A DNA stretch of 64,000 bases, from the NCBI GenBank assembly GCA_016935665.1, contig JAFGQN010000134.1, positions 32,106 through 96,105 on the forward strand, in the 5' to 3' direction. Position numbers and translations under genes: made by a program. This stretch comes from Deltaproteobacteria bacterium. GTDB lineage: Bacteria > Myxococcota_A > Polyangia > JAAYKL01. The notes beneath the pieces are model-generated. The model searched no databases, was not told the DNA's origin, and saw only the letters and a list, made by a program, of their open reading frames with translations. This document shows positions 1 to 7,904 of the stretch, piece after piece; positions within the stretch are counted from its first letter, which is position 1; each line of letters begins with the position of its first letter.

Positions 1-2
1 GG

Positions 3-575
3 ACGTTCTGGTTTCAGGTGGAAGGGAAAATCAACGGCAAACCGGTGCGTTCCCTGGGATTGGATGACATCACGGAACGAGGCATCTCCGTTGGCGCCTT
101 TCGCATGTCCGTGCGTCAATCCGACGATTTTGCCGGATGGATTACATCATTTTACAATGTGCCCGGGGTGTTCGGTTCCATTATCTATCAAAGCAACCAC
201 TACCTTGGGGCCGATTGTGCCGATGTGATGATGACGGCGTGGTCCAGGTGGAAACGCAGGCCGCTTACTAAAAATTTCAATGTGCAGATGCTGCTTTCAA
301 AGTTTCCAACGTTAGTCGCCACTGTCATCAGCGATGGCACGCCGGACCAACTAGTGCAATGGCGCACTCAGGTAAAAGAAGGCGATCTCATTGCCGTGCG
401 ATACGGCGATACCGGCAAAAAGTTTCATCACGTGGGGGCACTGCTTAACGACGCCAACGGCAATGGTGTGCTCGATGCCGATGATCAAATTATTCACGCC
501 GGTCCGTATCCACTCCATGTGACCACCCTCGCCGAAGGCGCGTTTGATGGCCACGTGGTAATTCTGAGGCCATAG
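3..575 (+). CDS. C-terminal part of a hypothetical protein, possibly NlpC/P60-like cysteine hydrolase
   Basis: The frame is open to the left edge of the window, so this is the 3' end of a longer gene; the GTG at 18 is probably internal. I do not recognise the protein firmly. The segment around residues 60-75 has a Cys in the context GADCADVMMTAW, and further on there is FHHVGAL and IIHAGP, an order (Cys, then His in a beta-strand-rich tail) seen in NlpC/P60 and related papain-fold peptidases. Between these lies DANGNGVLDADD, which fits an EF-hand or dockerin-like calcium loop. The likely setting is outside the cytoplasm, but the N-terminus is missing so no signal peptide can be judged. Peptidase assignment is an inference from residue pattern only. 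Confidence 0.55.
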   Translation, partial: TFWFQVEGKINGKPVRSLGLDDITERGISVGAFRMSVRQSDDFAGWITSFYNVPGVFGSIIYQSNHYLGADCADVMMTAWSRWKRRPLTKNFNVQMLLSKFPTLVATVISDGTPDQLVQWRTQVKEGDLIAVRYGDTGKKFHHVGALLNDANGNGVLDADDQIIHAGPYPLHVTTLAEGAFDGHVVILRP

Positions 576-661
576 TGCTAATCATTACATATTCATTAAC
601 TACATCACAACGTTGCAGAATTGACTGCAAGGAGAGATCATGAGAATTTATTCCACCTTCG

Positions 662-943
662 GTGAGAGCGGGACGCATTAAGGTCAACCGCGCATTGGGT
701 AAAAATTTCACCTGGCGCCAAACCCGACAACAAGGGGTTGATGTGTTGGGATTTAAAACTGAAACCCGGGGAGAAGCGGTCGTTCCACATTCAGCACACC
801 GTGGAATACCCCCCACCCTCATTCTGGAAACCCGCCAAAAGCGCATGATGAACCGCAGCAATGCACCGGCAAAGATAATGGCGCCATCTTTCCAAAATCA
901 ACAAATAGAAAAACAGTTACTGGATTTGGAAGAGATGTTTTAA
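662..943 (+). CDS. Small hypothetical protein, start uncertain
   Basis: A 93-codon frame starting with GTG and ending LLDLEEMF. There is no good ribosome binding site at the GTG. A good site (AAGGAGAG) instead precedes an ATG at 640 in another frame, which closes after 13 codons, so a single-base shift near 660-680 could join the two into one protein. I recognise no family. It is Arg/Gln rich and has no membrane segment. It lies 80 bp upstream of the parA-like gene on the same strand. It may be a decayed gene. Confidence 0.35.
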   Translation: MRAGRIKVNRALGKNFTWRQTRQQGVDVLGFKTETRGEAVVPHSAHRGIPPTLILETRQKRMMNRSNAPAKIMAPSFQNQQIEKQLLDLEEMF

Positions 944-1023
944 CAGCAATCTTAAAAAGTAGCGCACCCCTTTTTTTCTGCTACACTTCTTTCATTAGTA
1001 TCAAAAAGAAACGGGATTGAATC

Positions 1024-1839
1024 ATGACACACACTATTGTTGTTGCCAGTGTCAAAGGCGGATCAGGAAAGACTACCAGTACGCTGAATCTGGCGGTTGC
1101 CCTGGCCGAAAAAGGACGATCTGTGCTGATTATGGATTTGGATCCACAGGGCAGCATTGGTCTTTCACTGGCACAAAAAGACACCGAATGGACCGGTCTG
1201 GCAGAATATATGATGAAGGCCGTGTCTCTCGAAGAGGCCGTTCTGGAGACCAAAATGAACGGACTTTCCATTATTCCCAGAGGTCGATTGAACGCCGTGG
1301 ATATTTGCGAGTACGAAAAGACCATTTACGATACCGATGTTCTTGTTGACGTGACAAGGGCCTTATCGTCCAGGTTCGACTATATCATCATAGATACCCC
1401 ATCGGGACTGGGAATGATCACCCGCGCCGCCATGCGGGCAGGCGACTTTGTTCTAACCACTTTGCAATCGGAGCCATTGGCGCTCCGGTCGGTATCCCAG
1501 GTGTTGCGAGTGGTGGAACACGTCCAGCAAAATGAAAATCCAAATCTCAAACTGCTGGGTATTCTCCCAACCATGGTCAACCTGGAAAACGACGCTTCCA
1601 TGGAGGTGATGAACACTGTGTGGTCTGGATTTGGGGGAATCCTCGACACGTACATTCCCAGAGCCGAAGTGTTTGGCGCTGCCAGCGAAGCAGGCGTCCC
1701 CGTTGATTTTCTACCGGGAAAAAAGGCGCCCGAAGCCAGACGGTTTGAAAAACTATCCATGGAAATTGAACTACTAATAGCCCAGATGGGTGACGAAACA
1801 GAGGAAGCCAATGAACGAGTCCAAAGACGGCTTGTATAA
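1024..1839 (+). CDS. ParA/MinD-family ATPase
   Basis: A 271-residue cytoplasmic ATPase of the ParA (SIMIBI, deviant Walker A) class. The Walker A motif KGGSGKTT is at residues 11-18, the A' region gives DLDPQGS at about 38-44, and the Walker B region gives IIDTPSGLG near 122-130. Family members bind DNA or a surface as ATP dimers and position chromosomes, plasmids, chemoreceptor arrays or other cargo. The next gene overlaps its 3' end and encodes a roadblock/LC7-like protein, not a ParB, so a cargo-positioning or polarity role is more likely than plasmid partition (inference). Length is normal for the family. No ParB or parS-like site was seen nearby. Confidence 0.9.
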   Translation: MTHTIVVASVKGGSGKTTSTLNLAVALAEKGRSVLIMDLDPQGSIGLSLAQKDTEWTGLAEYMMKAVSLEEAVLETKMNGLSIIPRGRLNAVDICEYEKTIYDTDVLVDVTRALSSRFDYIIIDTPSGLGMITRAAMRAGDFVLTTLQSEPLALRSVSQVLRVVEHVQQNENPNLKLLGILPTMVNLENDASMEVMNTVWSGFGGILDTYIPRAEVFGAASEAGVPVDFLPGKKAPEARRFEKLSMEIELLIAQMGDETEEANERVQRRLV

Positions 1840-2392
1840 TGTTAATGACGCCAAAGTGTTGTCCATGCGTCTTTCAGGCGCCAGGAAACCAACAGATTCC
1901 GAAAGAGAGTCCCCTTATATTCGTTTCGCATCGGGAACCACTGCCGCACCGCGAGTCGTCCCGATGGAACAGAAGGCTTCGGATGTCACCGTACCCAAAC
2001 CCACCATAACACAGCCGGAAGACCCATTTGAAAACTGGGAGGCCATGACAAAATGGTGCATGGAAACCGCAAAGGCCAAAGCGTGCTTTGTGGTGGATCC
2101 CCAGGGATTCATTCTGATGCGAGAAGGCGGAGAAGCGCCGGAAGACGGATACGAAGGCGCCGGCGCCAATCTGCTGTCCGCGATGGATCAGCTGCGGCAC
2201 ATGGAGCTGGACAGTGACGATATTCAGGTCATGGAACTCACCTATCGACGAAAGGGCGTACTGGTGATTCGCGCACGCGACACGGACAACGACTTTTTCA
2301 CTCTGTGCCTCATCGACTCCTCCGGTGTTACCGAAGCGCACAAAAAGATGATATATCAGCAAATCCAAAAAAATCTATTGCTGCTCACCTGA
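1811..2392 (+). CDS. Roadblock/LC7-like domain protein, partner of ParA-like ATPase
   Basis: I place the start at the ATG at 1811 because GAGGAAG sits just upstream; an in-frame GTG at 1790 lacks such a site. The gene then overlaps the parA-like gene by 29 bp, so the two are probably one operon. The first 80 or so residues are polar and look disordered. The rest (about residues 85-190) has the alternating strand and helix pattern and the phrases CFVVDPQGFILMREGG and FFTLCLIDSSG expected for a roadblock/longin-like fold, which in bacteria often works with small GTPases (MglB) or ParA-type ATPases. The fold assignment is from pattern only; function is inferred from the overlap. Confidence 0.6.
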   Translation: MNESKDGLYNVNDAKVLSMRLSGARKPTDSERESPYIRFASGTTAAPRVVPMEQKASDVTVPKPTITQPEDPFENWEAMTKWCMETAKAKACFVVDPQGFILMREGGEAPEDGYEGAGANLLSAMDQLRHMELDSDDIQVMELTYRRKGVLVIRARDTDNDFFTLCLIDSSGVTEAHKKMIYQQIQKNLLLLT

Positions 2393-2513
2393 TTTTCCCC
2401 TCCCCCCAAAAAAACATTGGTCATTGAATTTTATTTGCATCTTTTTGTCCAATTCCTCACTTTTTATCGACAGTGGAACACTGACAAAGTCAGACCCACA
2501 GAAAGGATGCGTT

Positions 2514-2885
2514 ATGAAACTGTCATTCCATTTAATTTTCATTATGCTCTTAACCATCGTGGCATTTGCCGGGTGCAGGGAGGACTCGGACGACAACAAC
2601 AGCGACGACGCCTCACAGAAAAAAAGCGGAGGATGCACCGAAGAGGAAAATGGCGAAACCTACTGCTGGGAAGTGCAAAAGGGCGATGTCAATATTCAGG
2701 CCGAATGCCTGGACTGGGGTGGCGAGTGGTCGGATTCCGGTTGCGATACCAGCCTGTATGCCACCAAATGTGTTGAGGAAGCGGTTGTACAAATAAACGA
2801 CAACCCGGCTGAAGAGCGCACCGAAGTTTACTACTACATTGAAAATTCCACGATTGAGTGCTGGGGCGACGAATCAAATCTGTAG
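2514..2885 (+). CDS. Small Cys-rich lipoprotein
   Basis: The start ATG at 2514 follows GAAAGGATG, and the N-terminus has a basic start, a hydrophobic stretch and the lipobox VAFAGC with the lipidated Cys at residue 21. The longer upstream frame would put this signal internally and is rejected. The mature part, about 100 residues, is acidic at first (EDSDDNNSDD) and then carries seven further Cys residues, suggesting disulfides in the periplasm or on the surface. No family recognised. It stands alone between the ParA-like operon and a convergent VWA lipoprotein gene. Confidence 0.75.
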   Translation: MKLSFHLIFIMLLTIVAFAGCREDSDDNNSDDASQKKSGGCTEEENGETYCWEVQKGDVNIQAECLDWGGEWSDSGCDTSLYATKCVEEAVVQINDNPAEERTEVYYYIENSTIECWGDESNL

Positions 2886-2952
2886 CCCCTCTCTCCTCAA
2901 CCTCACCCAACGCGCCCCATGAATAAGTGGCCTCCATCAAAAAAAACGCAAT

Positions 2953-4182
2953 CTATTCCACTTCCACCACGATGGTGTCACAACCAAATGTCGCACCTAT
3001 GACCTGGCATTCGCCTTTTTTAATGCGCTCGCACGCACCGGGACACATATGAATGGCGGAGGCGTCCGCGTTGGCAAAGGTCCAGCCGGCGTCGCCGTTT
3101 TCGCAGTCCTCATTTTTGGGAAGCACATTGCCTGTAGCGGGGTCATTGTCACTGGGCTCGTCCTTTGACTGTTTGCAGTACAGGTTGACTTTGTCGGGAT
3201 CCTGGGCGGTGCCGTCGGTCAGGGTAGACCAGTCCAAATCAAAGTCGCATGAGATGACGCCACCCACGATGTCCATCAATACATCGGTAAAATCTTCGGA
3301 ATCCGCCGGAATAAACTGATTTGTTCCCCCGGCGTTGGCAATGGTATTCATCACGTCCCCCCACCCCATACCGTCGCCCATCCCCAGCACGTACACCGGA
3401 TATCCGTAGCCTGCATCGAACAGCGCCCCGGCCGCTTCCGCCGACGCAGCGTCATCGAGACACCACCAGTTCTGCTGACATCGGGGCTGATCCACGCTGC
3501 ATTCGCAGGTCTGAGCGTCCAGCGATTCGTTGCAGTTGGGCGCTCCATCGGTGGCCAGCAGCACAAACTTTGCCAGCCCATCATCCAGTGAATCCAAATA
3601 CTCACGCGCCTTGTTCAATGTAACGGCTGTTGGCGTTCCCAGTGCGGTGCCCACATCCTGCAGGCCGCCGCCCACCCTGTTGGAAATGGCCGCCGCGTTC
3701 CTGGTTGCCACCTCCAGCAAAATATCCCCGGGACCACATTGCTCATTGGTAAACGGAAATGTCATCAACCCAAAATTCACGCTGTCTTCGGTGTTGGTCA
3801 TCACTTCGGTCAATGCCGCGCCAATGGGCAGCCACAGGTTGCTGGTGGTCATGCTTTCCGATCGGTCGAGTACAATCAGCACATCCACAATCCGACCGGT
3901 GATCTCGAAATTGCGTTCATCACACACCTGTTCACTGTCCGTATCCCCATCCGAATCCGTATCCCCATCCGAATCCCCGTCGCTGTCCGAATCCCCGTCG
4001 CTGTCCGAATCCCCATCCGCATCCCCGTCGCTGTCCGAATCCCCATCCGAATCCGTATCCCCATCCACATCCGACGAATTCCAGGCGCCTCCGGACCCTT
4101 CATCCGATTTGCCACACCCTGGCAACAAACAGACCAACAGACATATCCCCAATGCGAGCTTCACTATGTGTTCCATGTTCAC
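2953..4182 (-). CDS. VWA-domain lipoprotein with Asp/Ser/Gly linker
   Basis: A 409-residue lipoprotein: signal peptide with lipobox LLPGC (Cys23), then a low-complexity [11 protein letters not shown] linker at about residues 38-84, then a von Willebrand factor A domain from about residue 95 to 300. The MIDAS motif DRSES (Asp106, Ser108, Ser110) is intact, so metal-dependent ligand binding is plausible. The C-terminal 100 residues contain eight or more Cys and no recognised domain. VWA lipoproteins of this build bind proteins at the cell surface or in the periplasm; the ligand is unknown. The linker resembles those of four or five other exported proteins in the window. Confidence 0.85.
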   Translation of the reverse strand: MNMEHIVKLALGICLLVCLLPGCGKSDEGSGGAWNSSDVDGDTDSDGDSDSDGDADGDSDSDGDSDSDGDSDGDTDSDGDTDSEQVCDERNFEITGRIVDVLIVLDRSESMTTSNLWLPIGAALTEVMTNTEDSVNFGLMTFPFTNEQCGPGDILLEVATRNAAAISNRVGGGLQDVGTALGTPTAVTLNKAREYLDSLDDGLAKFVLLATDGAPNCNESLDAQTCECSVDQPRCQQNWWCLDDAASAEAAGALFDAGYGYPVYVLGMGDGMGWGDVMNTIANAGGTNQFIPADSEDFTDVLMDIVGGVISCDFDLDWSTLTDGTAQDPDKVNLYCKQSKDEPSDNDPATGNVLPKNEDCENGDAGWTFANADASAIHMCPGACERIKKGECQVIGATFGCDTIVVEVE

Positions 4183-4480
4183 TTACTCCAAATAATGGTT
4201 TAGGTTGTCCTCCGTTGCAGGCGACTGCCCCTTTGCTCCGGGAAAATCATTTCGATTTTCTTGCCTCTTCCAATTAGTGTGTCTTTGGACAGAGAATTAT
4301 AACGACCGTTGGTGAATGTTTCAGAAATGTTACCCGAGACGCGTGCCCCTATCAAATTGTACTCCAGATACCCAGAGTAATATCGACATAGATGCGTATA
4401 ATCTTATTTTTTAACGATGTGGTTCTACCGTATCCACCAGAGTCGGGCACGACCATAGGGCAGGAATAAAAAAATATGAC
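4183..4480. other. Intergenic region upstream of the VWA gene
   Basis: About 300 bp, AT-richer than the flanking genes. It holds the upstream region of the VWA lipoprotein gene and the 3' side of the small coiled-coil gene. I see no RNA gene, repeat or clear promoter. Confidence 0.5.
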
Positions 4481-4825
4481 TTACGCCCCAACCCCCTCGT
4501 CCACCGTGCGCCCTCTGCGTTTATGTTCGGAGCTGCGGGTGCCGCCGACGCGTTCGTATTCGAGGGAGTCGTCGCCAAATGCGGATTTGGTGCCGAAGCG
4601 CACGCGCTTCATGAATTCGTTGAGTTGCTTTAATGTGTCGCGTTTTTCGTCGACCAACGCAGCGGTTTGGGAGCGGAGCTTTTTAAGGGCAACGACTTCG
4701 TCGTCGGCTTTGGCAATGAGTTCTCCCAGATGTTGTGCGGTGAGATCGTCGGGAAGGCTGCTTTCCAGCTCCCCAAGAATGGCCTGCATTTTCCGGGCTT
4801 CGGACAATGTAATGGATTCATTCAT
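4481..4825 (-). CDS. Small predicted coiled-coil protein
   Basis: A 114-residue soluble protein starting at an ATG preceded by a strong site (AGGAGGAGAACCAAA). Residues 1-75 are almost wholly helical in character with heptad-like spacing of Leu and charged residues, as in a coiled coil; the last 25 residues are Arg-rich and polar. No signal peptide, membrane segment or known domain. The strong ribosome binding site and ordered composition argue that it is real. Function unknown. Confidence 0.7.
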   Translation of the reverse strand: MNESITLSEARKMQAILGELESSLPDDLTAQHLGELIAKADDEVVALKKLRSQTAALVDEKRDTLKQLNEFMKRVRFGTKSAFGDDSLEYERVGGTRSSEHKRRGRTVDEGVGA

Positions 4826-4925
4826 TTTGGTTCTCCTCCTGTGAACTGTGTTTATGCCAGGTCAGACCAGACTCACTGGCCGGTTATTCAGAGGATCGCC
4901 GTTTTTTTTGTTTTTTCATCAGCAT

Positions 4926-5185
4926 GTTTGCAACACGCACGCAAACGCATGTCACTCACGACCGAAACGTTCCAACTGGACGGAGCCGTTTGTAATGCTC
5001 GTCTGGATGCTTCCAACTTGAACGGGAAGTTTGCAACGCAAGACCCGAAGCTCCTAACTTGAGCGGGAAGTTTGTAACGCGCGACCCAAAGCCCCCAACC
5101 GGATCGGGAAGTTTGTAACGCCCGACCCAACGCTTCCAACTTGAGCGGGAAGTTTGTAATGCGCGGCCCAACGCTTCAAACTCAC
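4926..5185. repeat. 41-bp minisatellite, about 5.5-6 copies
   Basis: Tandem units start at 4959, 5000, 5041, 5082, 5123 and 5164 (the last partial), an exact 41-bp period. Each unit contains a version of CTTCCAACTTGAGCGGGAAG followed by TTTGTAAYGCGCGACC. A weaker partial copy precedes the array at about 4926-4950. Because 41 is not a multiple of three, the array is most likely non-coding; the short frames crossing it read the same unit in rotating frames. It lies in the 531-bp gap between the coiled-coil gene and the 3' end of the fibro-slime gene. The remaining gap, 5186-5356, shows no feature. Confidence 0.9.
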
Positions 5186-5356
5186 GCATGGATGCATCAT
5201 TGGCACAAATGAAGGTTGCTGCCGGCCCAACGCAGGCCGTCATCCACCTGAAACGTGAGTTATTGAAAAAAAGAACGTTGCAACGCATCCATAAAATCCG
5301 ATGCGTCGGGCATAAAAATGGGAGCGAACCGTTGCGCAGGGACAGGCGCATAGGGG

Positions 5357-7117
5357 CTACTGGACAGGGGAACAGGAACTCGGTGCGAGACGGAGCACGG
5401 AAAAACCGGTCATTTCCAGTTTAAAGGTGGAAAACGCCAGTCGGCGCTCGGCATGGAACAGTTGTATGGGGTACACCTTTTTATCCTGCATGCCAAAGTT
5501 GTTGAGCGCATCGATGGTCACTTCGCCCACGACAGGTGCGTGAACGCCCCCCAAATCAATGGCCAGCCGGCCGTTTATAAATACAAACACATCGTCATCG
5601 CCGGTGAATTTCAACACAGCCGTTTTGCCGGCGTCGTAGGTCATCCAGGATATCATCTCGGTGGTAAAAAAGAAATTGTGCAGCACCGTCTGACCGGTAA
5701 TCTCTGATTCCTGTTGCCATTGCGATCCGTATTCCGGTGGAATTACTGCCCTGGAATCACTGTCCAACCCGTCGAGCGGGAAGAAAAGTGGATTGCCGTC
5801 GTAATACTCGCTCGCAGCGCCAAATTCGCACACATCCCAATTGCCCCATCCCGATGAAGGACTGCTTTGCGAACACGGATTGCGGCACTCATAGCCTGCC
5901 ACGCCGGCAGCAAAATTGGGGCAGTCATCGCAGGTGCCTCTTTCCGGGGACGTCAGGCACGTTCGATTGGAGTAATCATGCGGACATGGTGATGTACAAA
6001 TATAATCGGGATACTGCTGCACCACCTGCGGACATGCCTGCCAGCAATCGGCATCCTCCACATAGGTGCAGTCCACCACTTCGGGGCCAAAGGCACAAAA
6101 TGAAATCCTTTTATCATTTGTATAAATCCACTGCTCACCGCTATCCCCATATCGATTTACAAATCCACCCTGACCGTCGGCAAAAAGTGTCATCGTCCCC
6201 GCCTTTGCAGGGGAACCACTGAACCATTTTGCAAACGACACCCTGGACGCAATACAGGCGTCGGTGTCGCCATCGTCCGCGAGCGAAGGCTTTCCATTTG
6301 TGCCAATTTGATTTTCCACAAGATGCAAGATGGGGTCTGCCGATTCACAGTTCACATCAAAATCGGTATCGGTGCTTAAAAAGTCACGGTATAGCGCATC
6401 GATGGTCACGGTACAATCCGCTCCTGCACAGCTCTCGCCATTGTCGCACTGGTATCCGTTTTCTATTTTACACGTTGCTGAACAGCCATCGCCGTTTTGC
6501 ACGTTGCCATCATCACATTCCTCATTCAACACCAGTCCATCGCCGCAGACAGAAACGCAGGCGCCAGAAGAACAGTCGGGTTCTTTTTGGCAGTCAACGC
6601 TGCATCCATCAAATGGCATTTGGTTACCATCGTCACACCCCTCCCCCTTTTCAATCGTGCTGTTGCCACACACCGCGGCCGGTACTGTCTCTGTATCCAT
6701 CCCACTGTCCGAGTCGTCCCCACTTTCGCTTGCGCTGTCACTCTCACTTGCGCTCCCGGTATCATTTGTATCTGCCGCCGTGTCCGAATCTGCCGCTGTA
6801 CCGATGGACGTCTCCGAGTCAAACTGCGTTGCCGAGTCCTGTACCAATACCGTATCCGCTGTGGTGTCCCCACTGGAGTCCGACAGGGGTTCCGTGTCAA
6901 CGGTTGTGTCTGTCCCAGTATCTTCAACCAAAGAGGTATCCGAACTGGATGCCGTGTCGATTGCCAACAGCCCTGTATCACTTTCGGCGCCGGAATCCAC
7001 AGGTTGCTGTGAACCGGAGTCAACCGGCGGGGTGGTGTTGTTCACAGTGACGTGTGTATCACAACCCAAAAATACAAACATGCAGGCCAACAGTAATTTG
7101 CGAGTCAATGAATTCAT
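5357..7117 (-). CDS. Fibro-slime domain lipoprotein with DUF4215-type Cys repeats
   Basis: I start at the ATG at 7117 because AAAGGA precedes it and it gives a lipoprotein signal (VFLGC, Cys19). The mature protein, about 570 residues, begins with a Ser/Thr/Asp-rich stretch (about residues 30-140), followed by two Cys-rich modules with CDDGNxxxxDGCSxxC, typical of DUF4215 / Myxococcus Cys-rich repeats, and ends in a fibro-slime (PA14-like) domain with GDDDVFVFINGRLAIDLGG. Such domains occur in surface adhesins and slime-associated proteins. The rotated position of the gene next to a minisatellite is noted. Role in adhesion or polymer binding is inferred. Confidence 0.85.
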   Translation of the reverse strand: MNSLTRKLLLACMFVFLGCDTHVTVNNTTPPVDSGSQQPVDSGAESDTGLLAIDTASSSDTSLVEDTGTDTTVDTEPLSDSSGDTTADTVLVQDSATQFDSETSIGTAADSDTAADTNDTGSASESDSASESGDDSDSGMDTETVPAAVCGNSTIEKGEGCDDGNQMPFDGCSVDCQKEPDCSSGACVSVCGDGLVLNEECDDGNVQNGDGCSATCKIENGYQCDNGESCAGADCTVTIDALYRDFLSTDTDFDVNCESADPILHLVENQIGTNGKPSLADDGDTDACIASRVSFAKWFSGSPAKAGTMTLFADGQGGFVNRYGDSGEQWIYTNDKRISFCAFGPEVVDCTYVEDADCWQACPQVVQQYPDYICTSPCPHDYSNRTCLTSPERGTCDDCPNFAAGVAGYECRNPCSQSSPSSGWGNWDVCEFGAASEYYDGNPLFFPLDGLDSDSRAVIPPEYGSQWQQESEITGQTVLHNFFFTTEMISWMTYDAGKTAVLKFTGDDDVFVFINGRLAIDLGGVHAPVVGEVTIDALNNFGMQDKKVYPIQLFHAERRLAFSTFKLEMTGFSVLRLAPSSCSPVQ

Positions 7118-7342
7118 CGGCAGTCCTTTGGTGAATTGTGAAAGCAGCAGTATCCCATAATATCGGAAACCCGCCAAAAACAAAAGAGTAAACCTGATCA
7201 TCTGAATCCGTCATTCCGGCGAGGCGGGGAACCTGCGAACGTTCAAAGCGTTCCCGTCTTTACAGGAGAGGCGCATCTTTTCTTCCAGTAACCCAAATTG
7301 TCCTGAATATCGGCTCCTTTATTGAACATCAGAAGTGATCAT
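7118..7342. other. Short intergenic region
   Basis: Upstream region of the fibro-slime gene on the minus strand, up to the small membrane protein gene. No RNA or clear promoter element recognised. Confidence 0.4.
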
Positions 7343-7384
7343 TCTATTGGTCGGCAATGACTTTCTATTGGTCGGCAATGACTT
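7343..7384. repeat. Perfect 21-bp tandem duplication spanning a stop codon
   Basis: Two identical 21-bp copies, 7343-7363 and 7364-7384. The second copy carries the last codons and the TAG stop of the membrane protein gene on the minus strand; the first copy duplicates them beyond the stop. Being in frame and including its own stop, it does not change the protein. Confidence 0.9.
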
Positions 7385-7904
7385 TCTTTGACTGCATAAA
7401 AAATGTTTGCGCTTTATCGAGGTAGGTGTTCGATTCGTCGGGATAGCCGTCCACGGCGGCGGACCAGGCGCGGGATAAAAAGCGTTCGGCCACGGCGAAG
7501 TCGGACATGAAGTGGGCGTAAAAGGAAAAGCCTTTGGCGGCAATAAGTCTTTGTTTGGCATCCGCAATCTGAAAAATCTGATCTTCCTGCAGCGATGAAA
7601 TAACTGAAACGCGCCTCTCCAAATCGTCGTCAGCGCCATGTTTGCTTAAGCGGGCGAGTATCTCGTCCAACCCGTCTGCAATCTGAGTTGTGACATTGAT
7701 TTGGGTTTCGGTCTGCGCATCCCCTTTGTGGCGCTGCCCGCTGCGATTGACCAGAATTGCCAGCACCACAGCGCCCATGCCTATCCAGAAGGGGGCATCA
7801 ACAAACAGTTGCGCCACCGTTGCATCTTTGCCCAGTCGGGCGGCGGCCAGAGCGGCAGCGGACATGCCGGCCATCAGAAGTGTCCACGCGATGACTTTTT
7901 TCAT
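7365..7904 (-). CDS. Small membrane protein coupled to the OPT transporter
   Basis: The start ATG at 7904 overlaps the stop codon of the OPT transporter gene (ATGA), so translation is probably coupled; the longer frame reaching 8048 lies inside the transporter and is rejected. The 179-residue product has two N-terminal hydrophobic segments (about residues 3-22 and 34-51) and a soluble, helical C-terminal part with several Gln/Asp-rich heptads. I recognise no family. The coupling suggests an accessory subunit of the transporter or a protein needed in equal amounts (inference). Confidence 0.75.
   Translation of the reverse strand: MKKVIAWTLLMAGMSAAALAAARLGKDATVAQLFVDAPFWIGMGAVVLAILVNRSGQRHKGDAQTETQINVTTQIADGLDEILARLSKHGADDDLERRVSVISSLQEDQIFQIADAKQRLIAAKGFSFYAHFMSDFAVAERFLSRAWSAAVDGYPDESNTYLDKAQTFFMQSKKVIADQ

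Noticed and set aside
490..861. Minus-strand frame over the small ORF and the first gene's end
   Set aside because: Overlaps two plus-strand coding stretches and is rich in Arg, Cys and Met in a way typical of antisense reading.
4926..5185. CRISPR-like array
   Set aside because: The repeat is continuous with no unique spacers and no cas genes are nearby.
4888..5351. Open frames on the minus strand through the 41-bp array
   Set aside because: The 41-bp period rotates frames; the repeats read the same unit in three frames, so this is repeat-driven, not coding.
6229..7160. Two plus-strand frames opposite the fibro-slime gene
   Set aside because: They are the antisense reading of the Ser/Asp/Thr-rich linker, with His/Arg/Pro-rich or Ser/Val-rich composition.
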